From NCBI RefSeq assembly GCF_041434935.1, contig NZ_CP107964.1:310001-374000 (forward strand): 64,000 bases of DNA. Reading direction: 5' to 3'. This document shows, piece by piece, positions 1 through 7,494 of this stretch (within the stretch, counting starts at the first letter, position 1; every line of letters starts with the position of its first letter). This DNA comes from Kitasatospora sp. NBC_00374 (GTDB lineage Bacteria; Actinomycetota; Actinomycetes; Streptomycetales; Streptomycetaceae). Both the position numbers and the translations under genes were made by a program. Under the pieces are notes generated by a model that made no database searches, was not told where the DNA came from, and saw only the letters and a program-made list of their open reading frames with translations.

Positions 1-477
1 CGCGGTGGAACTGGCGATCTCGGTGTTCTCGATGTCGATGTCGATCGCCTTCAGTCCGTAGGCATTGATCACCTTCTGGTACGCCGCGGCCAGTGCGCTC
101 GCCGAACTGCACTTCTCGCCGAGCTTGTTGCCGCTCCAGCCGCCGAACGAGACCACCACGTCGCCGCCCGCGGCCCGGATGGCGTTGATCGCGGACTGGT
201 CGGCGCCGCCGGTCAGCGCCCGACTGCCGTCCCACTTGGGGTTGCACGTGCCGTCGCTGAGCATGAACGCGAGCGTGAACTGCTTGACGCCGGTGGCGTT
301 CATGACGTCGGTGGGCTTCTGCGGGCTGCCCCAGCCCAGGTACTCGTACGGGGCGTTGAGCCCGATCGGGTCGGCCGTGACGGCCTGGCCGACGGGCGCT
401 GCGGCGAGGCCGGAGAGGGTGAGCGCGACGGTGGCGGCGAGCGTGAACAGGGTGCGGGACGAGGCGTTCGGAGCCAT
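1..477 (-). CDS. Secreted GH18 family chitinase, N-terminal part (runs off the window)
   Basis: Only the first 159 codons are present; the gene continues beyond the left edge. Residues 1-35 form a Sec signal peptide (hydrophobic core LFTLAATVALTLSGLAA). The mature part starts like compact Streptomyces GH18 chitinases (PYEYLGWGSPQKP). Two GH18 signatures are visible: SFGGWSG at residues 110-116 (SxGG motif) and DIDIE at 146-150, the end of DxxDxDxE, whose Glu is the acid/base. The family cleaves beta-1,4-linked N-acetylglucosamine outside the cell. The ATG at 477 is preceded by AAAGG-type purines and, 29 bp upstream, by a perfect inverted repeat that probably is its operator. I cannot tell from this part whether a chitin-binding module follows. 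Confidence 0.9.
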   Translation of the reverse strand, partial: MAPNASSRTLFTLAATVALTLSGLAAAPVGQAVTADPIGLNAPYEYLGWGSPQKPTDVMNATGVKQFTLAFMLSDGTCNPKWDGSRALTGGADQSAINAIRAAGGDVVVSFGGWSGNKLGEKCSSASALAAAYQKVINAYGLKAIDIDIENTEIASSTA

Positions 478-505
478 GGGTCACCGATCCGTAAAGGGAT
501 GAATG

Positions 506-522
506 TTAGGAACCTTTCCTAA
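506..522 (-). promoter_or_regulatory. Inverted repeat TTAGGAA-N3-TTCCTAA in front of the chitinase gene
   Basis: Perfect 7-bp arms (506-512 and 516-522) with a 3-nt spacer lie 29 bp upstream of the chitinase start, in otherwise GC-rich DNA. It resembles the TTAGGAAAGTTTCCTAA-type palindromes reported in front of chitosanase and other glycosyl hydrolase genes of Streptomyces/Kitasatospora (CsnR-type ROK repressor boxes). The repeat is directly visible; the regulator is inference. Confidence 0.55.
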
Positions 523-748
523 TATCAGGGAGGAAAGCAGCAGCACCCGTTCACGTCAAGGGGTGTGACAGTGCGCCAGCTGCCGGCAAGGCCAGTACCC
601 GGCGGATCCCGGCGGGCGGCACCACCCGCCGGAACCCGGGGGGACGACGAGGGCGCGGCCGACAGGAACCGGACACTCACACAGGTGCCAGGTGTCCGCT
701 CACAGCCCGCACTGCCGTTGCCGATCGCAGCCCTGGAGGTGCGCCACC

Positions 749-1020
749 CTATGCCGCGCCGGCCATCGAGCCGAGCCGACTGCGGGACTGCGGGAGCGCG
801 CCGGAGTCCTCGAGCTCCACGCCCAACGCGTACCTCCACGACAACCGGTCCAGCACCGCCTCCGCCGCCTGCCGGTCGGTCAGGTTCTCCGCCGTCTGGA
901 ACACCGTGCCCAGCGCCGGCCTGCCGGCGACCGGCCCACCGGGCCCGTGGCACCGGATGCCTCGGCGGACTCGACATCCGAGAACAGCTCCCCGAGCCGG
1001 TCCCGGCCCGCCACGGGTAA
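749..1020 (-). pseudogene. Decayed IS1182-family transposase, N-terminal fragment
   Basis: In one minus frame the segment TVFQTAENLTDRQAAEAV, followed by WRYALGVELEDSG, matches the IS1182 transposase core 'LQFAEGLSDRQAADAVR..DWKYALGLELTDPG'. Slightly upstream, in a different frame, RDRLGELFSD matches the preceding 'RDELGALFTDEQF'. The two pieces are in different frames and the downstream catalytic part is absent, so this is a dead remnant. Confidence 0.6.
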
Positions 1021-1488
1021 CGGGATTTTCCGTCCGTGGTTCTTCGCCCGCCACCTCGGGCTCCGGTTCCGGCCACGACTGCGGCTCCGTCGACACGACC
1101 ACACCCACTCCCCCGACTGGGGACAGGGAGGAAGCCGACCGCCCACCCGGCCCGCCCGACTGTCATACCCCATCCGCTCCCACCACGAATGGGCAACGGG
1201 GTCACGTGGCTCGCCAACGCCTCCCGACGGCTCTGAACAGGCCGATTGAGGCTTACCGACGGTCCCTCACCGAGCCGCCGCAGCGCCGTGAGATGGATCA
1301 CAGTCGCGGGCCGGCTGGCAGCACCGTTCCGACTGCCCACGGTCAAGAATTCCCAGGCTGCAGCGGGTTCTCCCAGGAAACTCCCAGCTTCGGACCGTTC
1401 ACATCAACCGTCAACTTGAAGTCTGTTAATTTTTGCAGAATTGCCATGCGTTGACTGGTATTCATATGAGCCAGCACGCTTCGACGCC

Positions 1489-3669
1489 ATGAAGAGACAC
1501 CTTCTGAGCAGCTCGCTCACCCTCACGATCAGCACCCTCGTCATAGCCGGCGCCGGTGTCCCCGCCGTGGCCGCCGCCCCCAGCCCGCAGCCCCAGGCCT
1601 CCCACAGCAAGGCCGTGCAGGACGCCAACGCCCAGGTCGCCGCCCACCCGGACGCCGTGAACGCCGGCACCGACGACCGCTTCGTCGCCACCAACGTGCA
1701 GGTCGACGCGGACGGCGCCCGCCACGTCCACTTCAACCGGACCTACCGCGGCCTCCCCGTCCGCGGCGGCGACGTGGTCGTCCACTCCGCCCCGAACGGC
1801 ACCCTCGACTCCACCAGCCTGACCCAGGCCGCGCCGCTCTCGCTCTCGGTGACCCCCTCAGTCACCGATCAGCAGGCGATCGCCAAGGCCGCCACGCTCT
1901 TCCACGGCACCCTCGGCAGCAGCACCGCCGTCCTGACCGTGGACGTCACCGGCGCCTCGGCGAAGCTGGTCTGGGAGGTCGTGCTCAACGGCACCGGCGC
2001 GGACCGCTCCCCCAGCCACCTCCACGTCCTGGTCGACGCCGTCACCGGCGCCACCGGCGAGAGCTGGGACGGCTTCTCCGCGTTCCTGCCCGACGGCACC
2101 AAGCGCACCACGACCAAGGCGGCCCCCACCGCCGTGTCGGCGCCCGCCGCCCCCGCCGCCCTGGCCGCCGCGGCCTCCACCGGCACCGGCAAGGGCTACC
2201 AGGTCGGCAACGTCAGCGTCAGCACCACGCAGAACTCCACCACCAGCTACACCCTCAAGGACCCGGTCCGAGGCAACGGCGAGACCCGCGACGCGCAGAA
2301 CCAGACCACCACCAACGACTCCCCGCCGGCCGGCTGGGGCGTCGCCTTCAACGACGCCGACAACGTCTGGGGCAACAACGCCCTGACCGACCGCGCCACG
2401 GTCGCCGTCGACGCCCACTACGGCATCCAGGCCACCTGGGACTTCTACAAGAGCGTCCTCGGCCGCAACGGCATCAAGAACGACGGTGTCGGCGCCCGCT
2501 CCTTCGTCCACTACGGCACCAACTACGACAACGCCGGCTGGGACGACGCGAGCTTCGCGATGATCTACGGCGACGGCGCGGCCGGCTCCAAGCCGTTCAC
2601 CGAGATCGACGTCGCCGGCCACGAGATGAGCCACGGCGTCACCGCCGCCACCGCCGGCCTGATCTACAGCGGCGACGCGGGCGGCCTCAACGAGGCAACC
2701 TCGGACATCATGGGCACGATGGTCGAGTTCAACGCCAACAGCCCGGCCGACGCGCCGGACTACCTCATCGGCGAGAAGATCGACATCAACGGCAACGGCA
2801 CCCCGCTGCGCTGGATGGACGACCCGAGCAAGGACGGAAAGTCCGTCAAGTGCTGGTCCAGCACCACCAAGAACCTCAACCCGCACTACTCGTCCGGCGT
2901 CGGCAACCACTTCTTCTACCTGCTCGCCGTCGGCTCCGGCCAGTCCCAGTGGGGCAACAGCCCGACCTGCGACGGCTCCACCGTCGCCGGCATCGGCAAC
3001 GACGCGTCCACCAAGATCTGGTACCGCGCGCTGTCGGTCTACATGACCTCCAACACCGACTACCCGGGCGCCCGCACCGCCACCGTCAAGGCCGCCAAGG
3101 ACCTGTACGGCGCCGGCAGCGCCCAGTGCGCCGCGGTGGAGAAGGCGTGGGGCGCGGTCTCCGTCGCCCCGACCGCCACCACCTGCGGCGGCACCACCCC
3201 GCCGCCGACCGGCAACAACCTGCTGCTCAACCCCGGCTTCGAGTCCGGCGCGACCTCCTGGACGGGCACCTCCGGCGTCATCACCAACGACGCGGGCGCG
3301 GCCCCCCGCACCGGCTCGTACTACGCCTGGCTGGACGGCTACGGCTCCGCGCACACCGACACGCTCTCCCAGTCGGTGAGCATCCCGGCGACCGCCACCG
3401 CGCCCAAGCTGACCTTCTGGAACCGGATCACCACCGCCGAGACCGGCAGCACGGCGTACGACACCCTGAAGGTCCAGGTCGTCAACGGCACCACGACGAC
3501 CACCCTGGCCACCTACTCGAACGTCGACGCCACCTCCGGCTACGTCCAGCGCACGCTCGACCTGTCGGCCTTCAAGGGCAAGACCGTCACGATCAAGTTC
3601 ACCGGCACGGAGGACTCCTCCCTCCAGACCGGCTTCCTGATCGACGACACCTCGGTGACCGCCGGCTGA
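1489..3669 (+). CDS. Secreted M4 (thermolysin-like) neutral metalloprotease with C-terminal jelly-roll domain
   Basis: A 726-residue secreted zinc endopeptidase. Start at ATG 1489 because it begins a classic signal peptide (MKRHLLSSSLTLTISTLVIA...AVAA). A propeptide (FTP/PepSY type) follows to about residue 230. The catalytic domain carries HEMSH (H378, E379, H382) and, 20 residues on, GGLNEATSD with E402: the HExxH...E zinc site of family M4. Residues about 590-726 are a beta-jelly-roll module (NPGFESG...FLIDDTSV), a common C-terminal extension in Streptomyces proteases that probably binds polymer or cell surface. An in-frame TTG at 1441 would only add a non-signal extension, so I reject it. 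A strong hairpin terminates the gene at 3686-3730. Confidence 0.93.
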   Translation: MKRHLLSSSLTLTISTLVIAGAGVPAVAAAPSPQPQASHSKAVQDANAQVAAHPDAVNAGTDDRFVATNVQVDADGARHVHFNRTYRGLPVRGGDVVVHSAPNGTLDSTSLTQAAPLSLSVTPSVTDQQAIAKAATLFHGTLGSSTAVLTVDVTGASAKLVWEVVLNGTGADRSPSHLHVLVDAVTGATGESWDGFSAFLPDGTKRTTTKAAPTAVSAPAAPAALAAAASTGTGKGYQVGNVSVSTTQNSTTSYTLKDPVRGNGETRDAQNQTTTNDSPPAGWGVAFNDADNVWGNNALTDRATVAVDAHYGIQATWDFYKSVLGRNGIKNDGVGARSFVHYGTNYDNAGWDDASFAMIYGDGAAGSKPFTEIDVAGHEMSHGVTAATAGLIYSGDAGGLNEATSDIMGTMVEFNANSPADAPDYLIGEKIDINGNGTPLRWMDDPSKDGKSVKCWSSTTKNLNPHYSSGVGNHFFYLLAVGSGQSQWGNSPTCDGSTVAGIGNDASTKIWYRALSVYMTSNTDYPGARTATVKAAKDLYGAGSAQCAAVEKAWGAVSVAPTATTCGGTTPPPTGNNLLLNPGFESGATSWTGTSGVITNDAGAAPRTGSYYAWLDGYGSAHTDTLSQSVSIPATATAPKLTFWNRITTAETGSTAYDTLKVQVVNGTTTTTLATYSNVDATSGYVQRTLDLSAFKGKTVTIKFTGTEDSSLQTGFLIDDTSVTAG

Positions 3670-3685
3670 TCCCGGCCCCCGGACC

Positions 3686-3730
3686 GGTGGACCCGGGCGG
3701 TCGACCCACGACGTCCCGCCCGGGTCCACC
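3686..3730 (+). terminator. Transcription terminator of the metalloprotease gene
   Basis: Perfect 15-bp inverted repeat (GGTGGACCCGGGCGG at 3686-3700, complement at 3716-3730) with a 15-nt loop, 16 bp after the stop codon. There is no T-run, as is usual in Streptomyces. Confidence 0.75.
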
Positions 3731-3901
3731 GCAGCACCTCCCACGACTGCTGCGGCCACCCGCCCCGCCCCTGCCAGGAGCTCACGCACACCTCGCCACC
3801 CTCCGGATCCGCAGGCCCCCACCACGCGGGCGCTCGCCCCGGACACCAGTCGGCCGCCGGCGGCCAGCGCCGCACCGACCCGCCGCCGCGCCTCCTCATA
3901 C

Positions 3902-4300
3902 GGCACGGTGGCAGCGCGACGGCTTCGGGGTCGATCCCGTATGCCGGGTGCTGGACCTGTCGCCGTCGACGTACTTCGCCCGCAAGACGCACCCGAAATC
4001 GGCCCGGCAGCTCCGGGACGAGGAGCTGATCGCGCTGGTCACAGCGGTGTGGGAGGACTCCGGTCGCACCTACGGCGCCCGCCGCATCACTCGCGCGCTG
4101 GTCCCCGGGCCGGGCACGAGGTGGCGCGCTGCACCGTCGAGCGGCGGATGCGCGAGCTCGGCATCGAGGGCGTCATCCGCGGCCGGCGGCGCCGCACCAC
4201 GATCCCGGAGCCGGCCGCACCTCGCCCGCCGGACCCGGTAAACCGGCGGTTCACCGCCGAGCGCCCCAACCAGCTGTGGCTGGCCGACCTCACGCACTCG
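3902..4300 (+). pseudogene. Decayed IS3-family transposase (orfB) fragment with a frameshift
   Basis: The first part reads WQRDGFGVDPVCRVLDLSPS...YGARRITRAL, the typical N-terminus of IS3 orfB. Near 4105 the frame shifts and continues as GHEVARCTVERRMRELGIEG...NRRFTAERPNQLWLADLTH, which reaches the first catalytic Asp region (WLADLTH) and then stops resembling a transposase. The DDE core beyond this is missing. A dead remnant. Confidence 0.75.
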
Positions 4301-4714
4301 GGGCAGCTCACAGGGCTGTTGACCGGGCCAAGGAGTTCTGTCGAGCGGGAGGGTCACGTCCGGGTCCCGCGCCCGCACAAGGAGCCGCTGGAGGTCGCGG
4401 TGGCCGGCGCCGGTGGGAAGACGTTGTCGAGGTCGTCCACGCCGGCCTGGGCGCGTGGCTGAACAACCAGAAGGGCCGCCGGAGCCTTCGCACACCCCGG
4501 GCGCGGTGAGCGACCTGCCCTCCTCCCCCACCGGGTCAGGGGCGCACCGCCGATGGCGGTCGCCGGACCGTCCCCGCCCGGGTGGGCACCGAACGACGAC
4601 GGGAACAGCGGCCACGGCGGTCCGGCGGCGACACGGAGGAGTGATCCACAGTGCCGCCCGGCCCCGGGGCCCGTTGTACGTGGTGTCCGTCCACCTCTCC
4701 CCCTTGGAGCCCCG
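4301..4714. other. Gene-free stretch after the IS3 remnant
   Basis: About 410 bp with several overlapping GC-rich open frames and no recognisable protein motif. It holds the upstream region of the next gene. I see no hairpin or promoter I can defend. Confidence 0.4.
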
Positions 4715-6124
4715 ATGACGTCCACGCCCTTACCCGACACCCTCGGCCCGCTGCGCCGCAGCCTCGGCGAGTGGCGGATCGGGCTGGTGGCCTGGCGGTT
4801 GATCGTCCTGCAGGCGGCCCATCCCGCCGTCGCGGCCGGCATGGCCCGGTACTCGACCTACCGGGCGCACCCGTGGCGGCGCATCCAGCACACCGTGGAC
4901 AGCGGTGCGAGGCTGTTCTCCGCCGGGCCGGAGGAACGCCGGCTCGAGGTGGCCCGGCTGGCCCGTACCCATCGCCGGATCCGTGGCACCGACGACACCG
5001 GACGCCCGTACACCGCCGAGGACCCGGAGGTCCGTGCCTGGGTGATGGTGACGCTGTACGAAGCCATCACGGCCATGCACGAACTGTCCGGCCGGCGGCT
5101 CGGACCCGCCGAACTCGACGCGCTCTACGGCGAGTTCAGGGACGTCTGCGAAGCGCTCGACATCCCCGGCGAGGTCCTCCCGTCGACCGCCGCCGACGTG
5201 CCGGCCTATGTGGAGCACAACGTCCGCGAGGTCCTCGAGTGCGGCGACCTGGTCCGCCACCTGCTGTTCGAGATGCTCCGCGAGGCGCCGGCCCCCCGCA
5301 GGCTCGGACGGCTCGGGCCCGCGTGGCCGCTGCTGCGTCTCGTGGCGGCCCGGGTGCTGAGCAGCCTCACGGTGGCCGACCTGCCGCCGGCGTGGCACGA
5401 CAGGTTCGGCACGCGCCGGACCCGCTCCGGCGCCGCGCTGTCCTGGGCGGCGCACCGCGGTATGCGGCACGTCATGACCCGCCTCCCCGAGCACCTGCGC
5501 TACCGCCACCGCGCCACCACCGACGCCGACGGCCGGCCGGTTCCCCGACGCCCGCCGGCCCGCCCGGTGCCCCGGCCCCGCGTCGCCGACTCCCGCAGGG
5601 CCCGCCTGGAGGCCGTCTTCCACCAGGTCCTGGACCAGACCGGCGACGGACGGGTCGACTCGGCCGACCTCCAGGCCATGGTCCACAACGTCTGCTGGCA
5701 ACTCGAACTCCCCGCCGCGCGGGAGGACGTGCTCTACACCGCGTTCGAGACCTGGTGGAAGCACCTCTGCTCGGCGGTGGACGCCGACGGCGACGGCACC
5801 GTGGACTGCGCCGAGTTCGTGTCCGCGATGCTCGGCGGTGTCGACCGGGACCCGGCCTACCTGGACCACGGTCTCAAGCCCGCGGTGCGCACCCTGTTCC
5901 GGACCGCCGACACCGACGGCAGCGGTCACCTGTGCGCGGACGAGTACCGCATCCTGTTCGGCGGATCGCGCGTCCACCCGGCCGAACTCAACGACGGCTT
6001 CCGGCAGCTGGACACCGACGGGGACGGCCGGATCAGCGAGGAGGAGTTCGTCACCGCGTTCGCCGACTTCTTCACCGCCCGAACTGACACGGTCGCCGGC
6101 GCGTCACTCCTCGGGCGTCCCTGA
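4715..6124 (+). CDS. MpaB-type oxygenase domain (DUF2236) fused to four EF-hands
   Basis: A 469-residue protein, start at ATG 4715 after TTGGAG. Residues about 10-260 resemble the DUF2236/MpaB oxygenase family (the family that also contains latex-clearing protein), with the N-terminal pattern HPAVAAGMARYSTYRAHPW. The C-terminal part holds four canonical EF-hand loops: DQTGDGRVDSAD (from residue 307), DADGDGTVDCAE (356), DTDGSGHLCADE (399) and DTDGDGRISEEE (433). A calcium-controlled oxidative enzyme is an inference; the substrate cannot be read. No signal peptide or membrane span is clear, so it is probably cytoplasmic. The link between the domains (residues 265-300) is Arg/Pro-rich. It stands alone, with transposase debris upstream. 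Confidence 0.75.
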   Translation: MTSTPLPDTLGPLRRSLGEWRIGLVAWRLIVLQAAHPAVAAGMARYSTYRAHPWRRIQHTVDSGARLFSAGPEERRLEVARLARTHRRIRGTDDTGRPYTAEDPEVRAWVMVTLYEAITAMHELSGRRLGPAELDALYGEFRDVCEALDIPGEVLPSTAADVPAYVEHNVREVLECGDLVRHLLFEMLREAPAPRRLGRLGPAWPLLRLVAARVLSSLTVADLPPAWHDRFGTRRTRSGAALSWAAHRGMRHVMTRLPEHLRYRHRATTDADGRPVPRRPPARPVPRPRVADSRRARLEAVFHQVLDQTGDGRVDSADLQAMVHNVCWQLELPAAREDVLYTAFETWWKHLCSAVDADGDGTVDCAEFVSAMLGGVDRDPAYLDHGLKPAVRTLFRTADTDGSGHLCADEYRILFGGSRVHPAELNDGFRQLDTDGDGRISEEEFVTAFADFFTARTDTVAGASLLGRP

Positions 6125-6285
6125 CACCCGCTTACGGGCGTATCCGGCTCGCCGGCAGCCGGCCAGAAGGGCCCGCCGGCACCGGCTGTGAGGCTTGGAG
6201 GACGGGGCGGGGGTGGTGCTCACCGCGGAACCGGTCGCTGTCCGGGCAAGGTCAGGACACATCCCCGCCCGGCTCACAACCGGAC

Positions 6286-6561
6286 GTGGACGCCTTCGAA
6301 CTGTCCCTGTGGCCGGCGGGGAGCATGACGATCGCCGCCCGGCTGGGCGCGGACGACCGGAGTCTCGCTGCGACGCGGCTGCGCGGCATGGTGTTCGGCC
6401 ACCGCGACCGGGTCGAGGCGGACGGCCGTCGCGAACTGCACGGCCACGGCTGGCGGCGGCTCTTCGCCGAGTTCGACGCCGCGGTCTGCCCGATCACACC
6501 CACGCCCGCGTTCCCGCACGACCACACCCCCGACCCGAGGGAAGGGCACCCGCGGAAGTGA
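6286..6561 (+). pseudogene. C-terminal fragment of an amidase-signature enzyme
   Basis: The frame contains WRRLFAEFDAAVCPITPTPAFPHDH, rewritten here as WRRLFAEFDAAVCP plus ITPTPAFPHDH: the C-terminal segment of actinobacterial amidases. The GGSS/Ser-Ser-Lys catalytic part that should precede it is absent and the upstream 160 bp show no continuation. Most likely a leftover of a deleted amidase gene. Confidence 0.55.
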
Positions 6562-6609
6562 GTACGCGCACTCTGGTCCCGGGCCGGGACGCGCCGGGAC
6601 GCTGGTGCC

Positions 6610-7002
6610 ATGCGACCGAAGCGACCGAACCCCGTCCTCTCCCCCGTGCTGGTTCTCGTCTCCGCTACGGCGTGGGCCGCGTGGCTGGGCTGGGACCAGC
6701 ACTACGACGTGCACCCCGACGGCTCGGAGACGGGCCCGTACGAACCCTGGCAGGTGATCGGGCTGGTGCTGACCCTGCTGGTGCCGTTGTGCTGGGCCGC
6801 GTCCCGACGGCACGTCGCGGATGCCGTGCTCGGCACCACGGCCGGTCTGACCGCCGCCGCCTGCTACGACTGGTCCGACGACTCCAGCGGCCTCTTCCTG
6901 ATCGGCGTGGGCGTCGTCGCGGTGGCGAGCCTCGTGGTGACCCTCGCGCTCTCCCTCCTGGTCGCCGCCGTGACCCGGGGCCGCGGGGAACCGGCCGAGT
7001 GA
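6610..7002 (+). CDS. Small integral membrane protein, four predicted TM helices
   Basis: A 130-residue protein of unknown function. Hydrophobic segments at about residues 10-28 (VLSPVLVLVSATAWAAWLGW), 48-66 (VIGLVLTLLVPLCWAA), 70-88 and 95-122 (LFLIGVGVVAVASLVVTLAL) fit four helices; the ends are charged (MRPKRPN..., ...TRGRGEPAE). Similar short membrane proteins are common in Streptomyces. It ends 139 bp before a bidirectional terminator. Confidence 0.65.
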   Translation: MRPKRPNPVLSPVLVLVSATAWAAWLGWDQHYDVHPDGSETGPYEPWQVIGLVLTLLVPLCWAASRRHVADAVLGTTAGLTAAACYDWSDDSSGLFLIGVGVVAVASLVVTLALSLLVAAVTRGRGEPAE

Positions 7003-7140
7003 GCGACGGACCGCGTCCCGGCACCGTGTCCCGCCCGGCGGACAGTGGCCGAGGCCGCCGCCGCGCTGGAGCCGCAGCAGTGGGCCGCGCACCAGGAGGT
7101 CCTCATCCCGCTGCGAGGGCGGACGTCCTGACAGAACGGC

Positions 7141-7175
7141 GGTGCCCGGGTGTGCGTGGAGCACACCCGGGCACC
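7141..7175. terminator. Bidirectional terminator between convergent genes
   Basis: Perfect 15-bp stem (GGTGCCCGGGTGTGC / GCACACCCGGGCACC) with a 5-nt loop, placed between the plus-strand membrane protein and the minus-strand immunity gene. It lies 14 bp after the latter's stop codon. Confidence 0.85.
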
Positions 7176-7189
7176 GGACCGTCGGGCGG

Positions 7190-7477
7190 TCAGCCCTGCT
7201 GTCGCTTCGCCTCCCGGAGCGCGAAGTACTCCGTGACGCCGGCGACGAGCCGGCATTCGCCGGTCTGCCGGTCGACGATCACCGGGAGGTTCCCGATGAC
7301 CCGCAGTCGCCCGCGTGCGTCGGGAACGGTCGGCAGGTAGCCGAAGACGTAGGCGCCCTCGATGGAGATACTTTCCTCGATCTTCAGCTGGTACGCACGC
7401 TCGTCCCAGTCGCGGACCCGCTCGCGGCAGAACGCCTCCGCCGCCAGCCGTGCCGACTCCTGGTCCACGCTCGCCAT
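7190..7477 (-). CDS. YrhB/Imm35-type immunity protein for the RHS toxin
   Basis: A 95-residue protein, ATG 7477 preceded by AAGGAAGG. The pattern 'GYLPTVPDARGRLRVIGNLP' then 'VIVDRQTGECRLV' matches the YrhB/Imm35 fold, whose hallmark is a G-N-x-P-(I/V)-I-V-D-x-x-T-G strand-turn-strand. Proteins of this family serve as immunity factors in polymorphic toxin loci. It starts 17 bp after the stop of the RHS toxin gene on the same strand, exactly where a cognate immunity gene belongs, so the two are probably co-transcribed. That it neutralises the papain-fold domain next door is inferred from position. Confidence 0.75.
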   Translation of the reverse strand: MASVDQESARLAAEAFCRERVRDWDERAYQLKIEESISIEGAYVFGYLPTVPDARGRLRVIGNLPVIVDRQTGECRLVAGVTEYFALREAKRQQG

Positions 7478-7494
7478 CCGTGTCCTTCCTTGAC

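Larger units (their letters stand above)
478..1488. other. Long intergenic stretch with one transposase remnant
   Basis: About 1 kb between the divergent chitinase and metalloprotease genes. It holds the inverted repeat at 506-522 and a decayed IS1182-like fragment (749-1020). The last 100 bp become AT-richer (TCTGTTAATTTTTGCAG near 1423-1440), as expected for the metalloprotease promoter, but I cannot assign -35/-10 boxes reliably. I see no other gene. Confidence 0.6.

Noticed and set aside
1858..3906. Minus-strand 682-codon frame opposite the M4 protease
   Set aside because: Shadow frame with no motif; overlaps a gene with an intact zinc site and signal peptide.
4276..4509. Plus-strand frame with WLNNQKGRR after the IS3 remnant
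   Set aside because: No motif, ribosome site or continuation; likely random open frame in GC-rich debris.
7003..7140. Short plus-strand frame with ALEPQQWAAHQEVLIPLRGR
   Set aside because: It looks vaguely protein-like but has no start with a ribosome site and no identifiable family; possibly a scrap.
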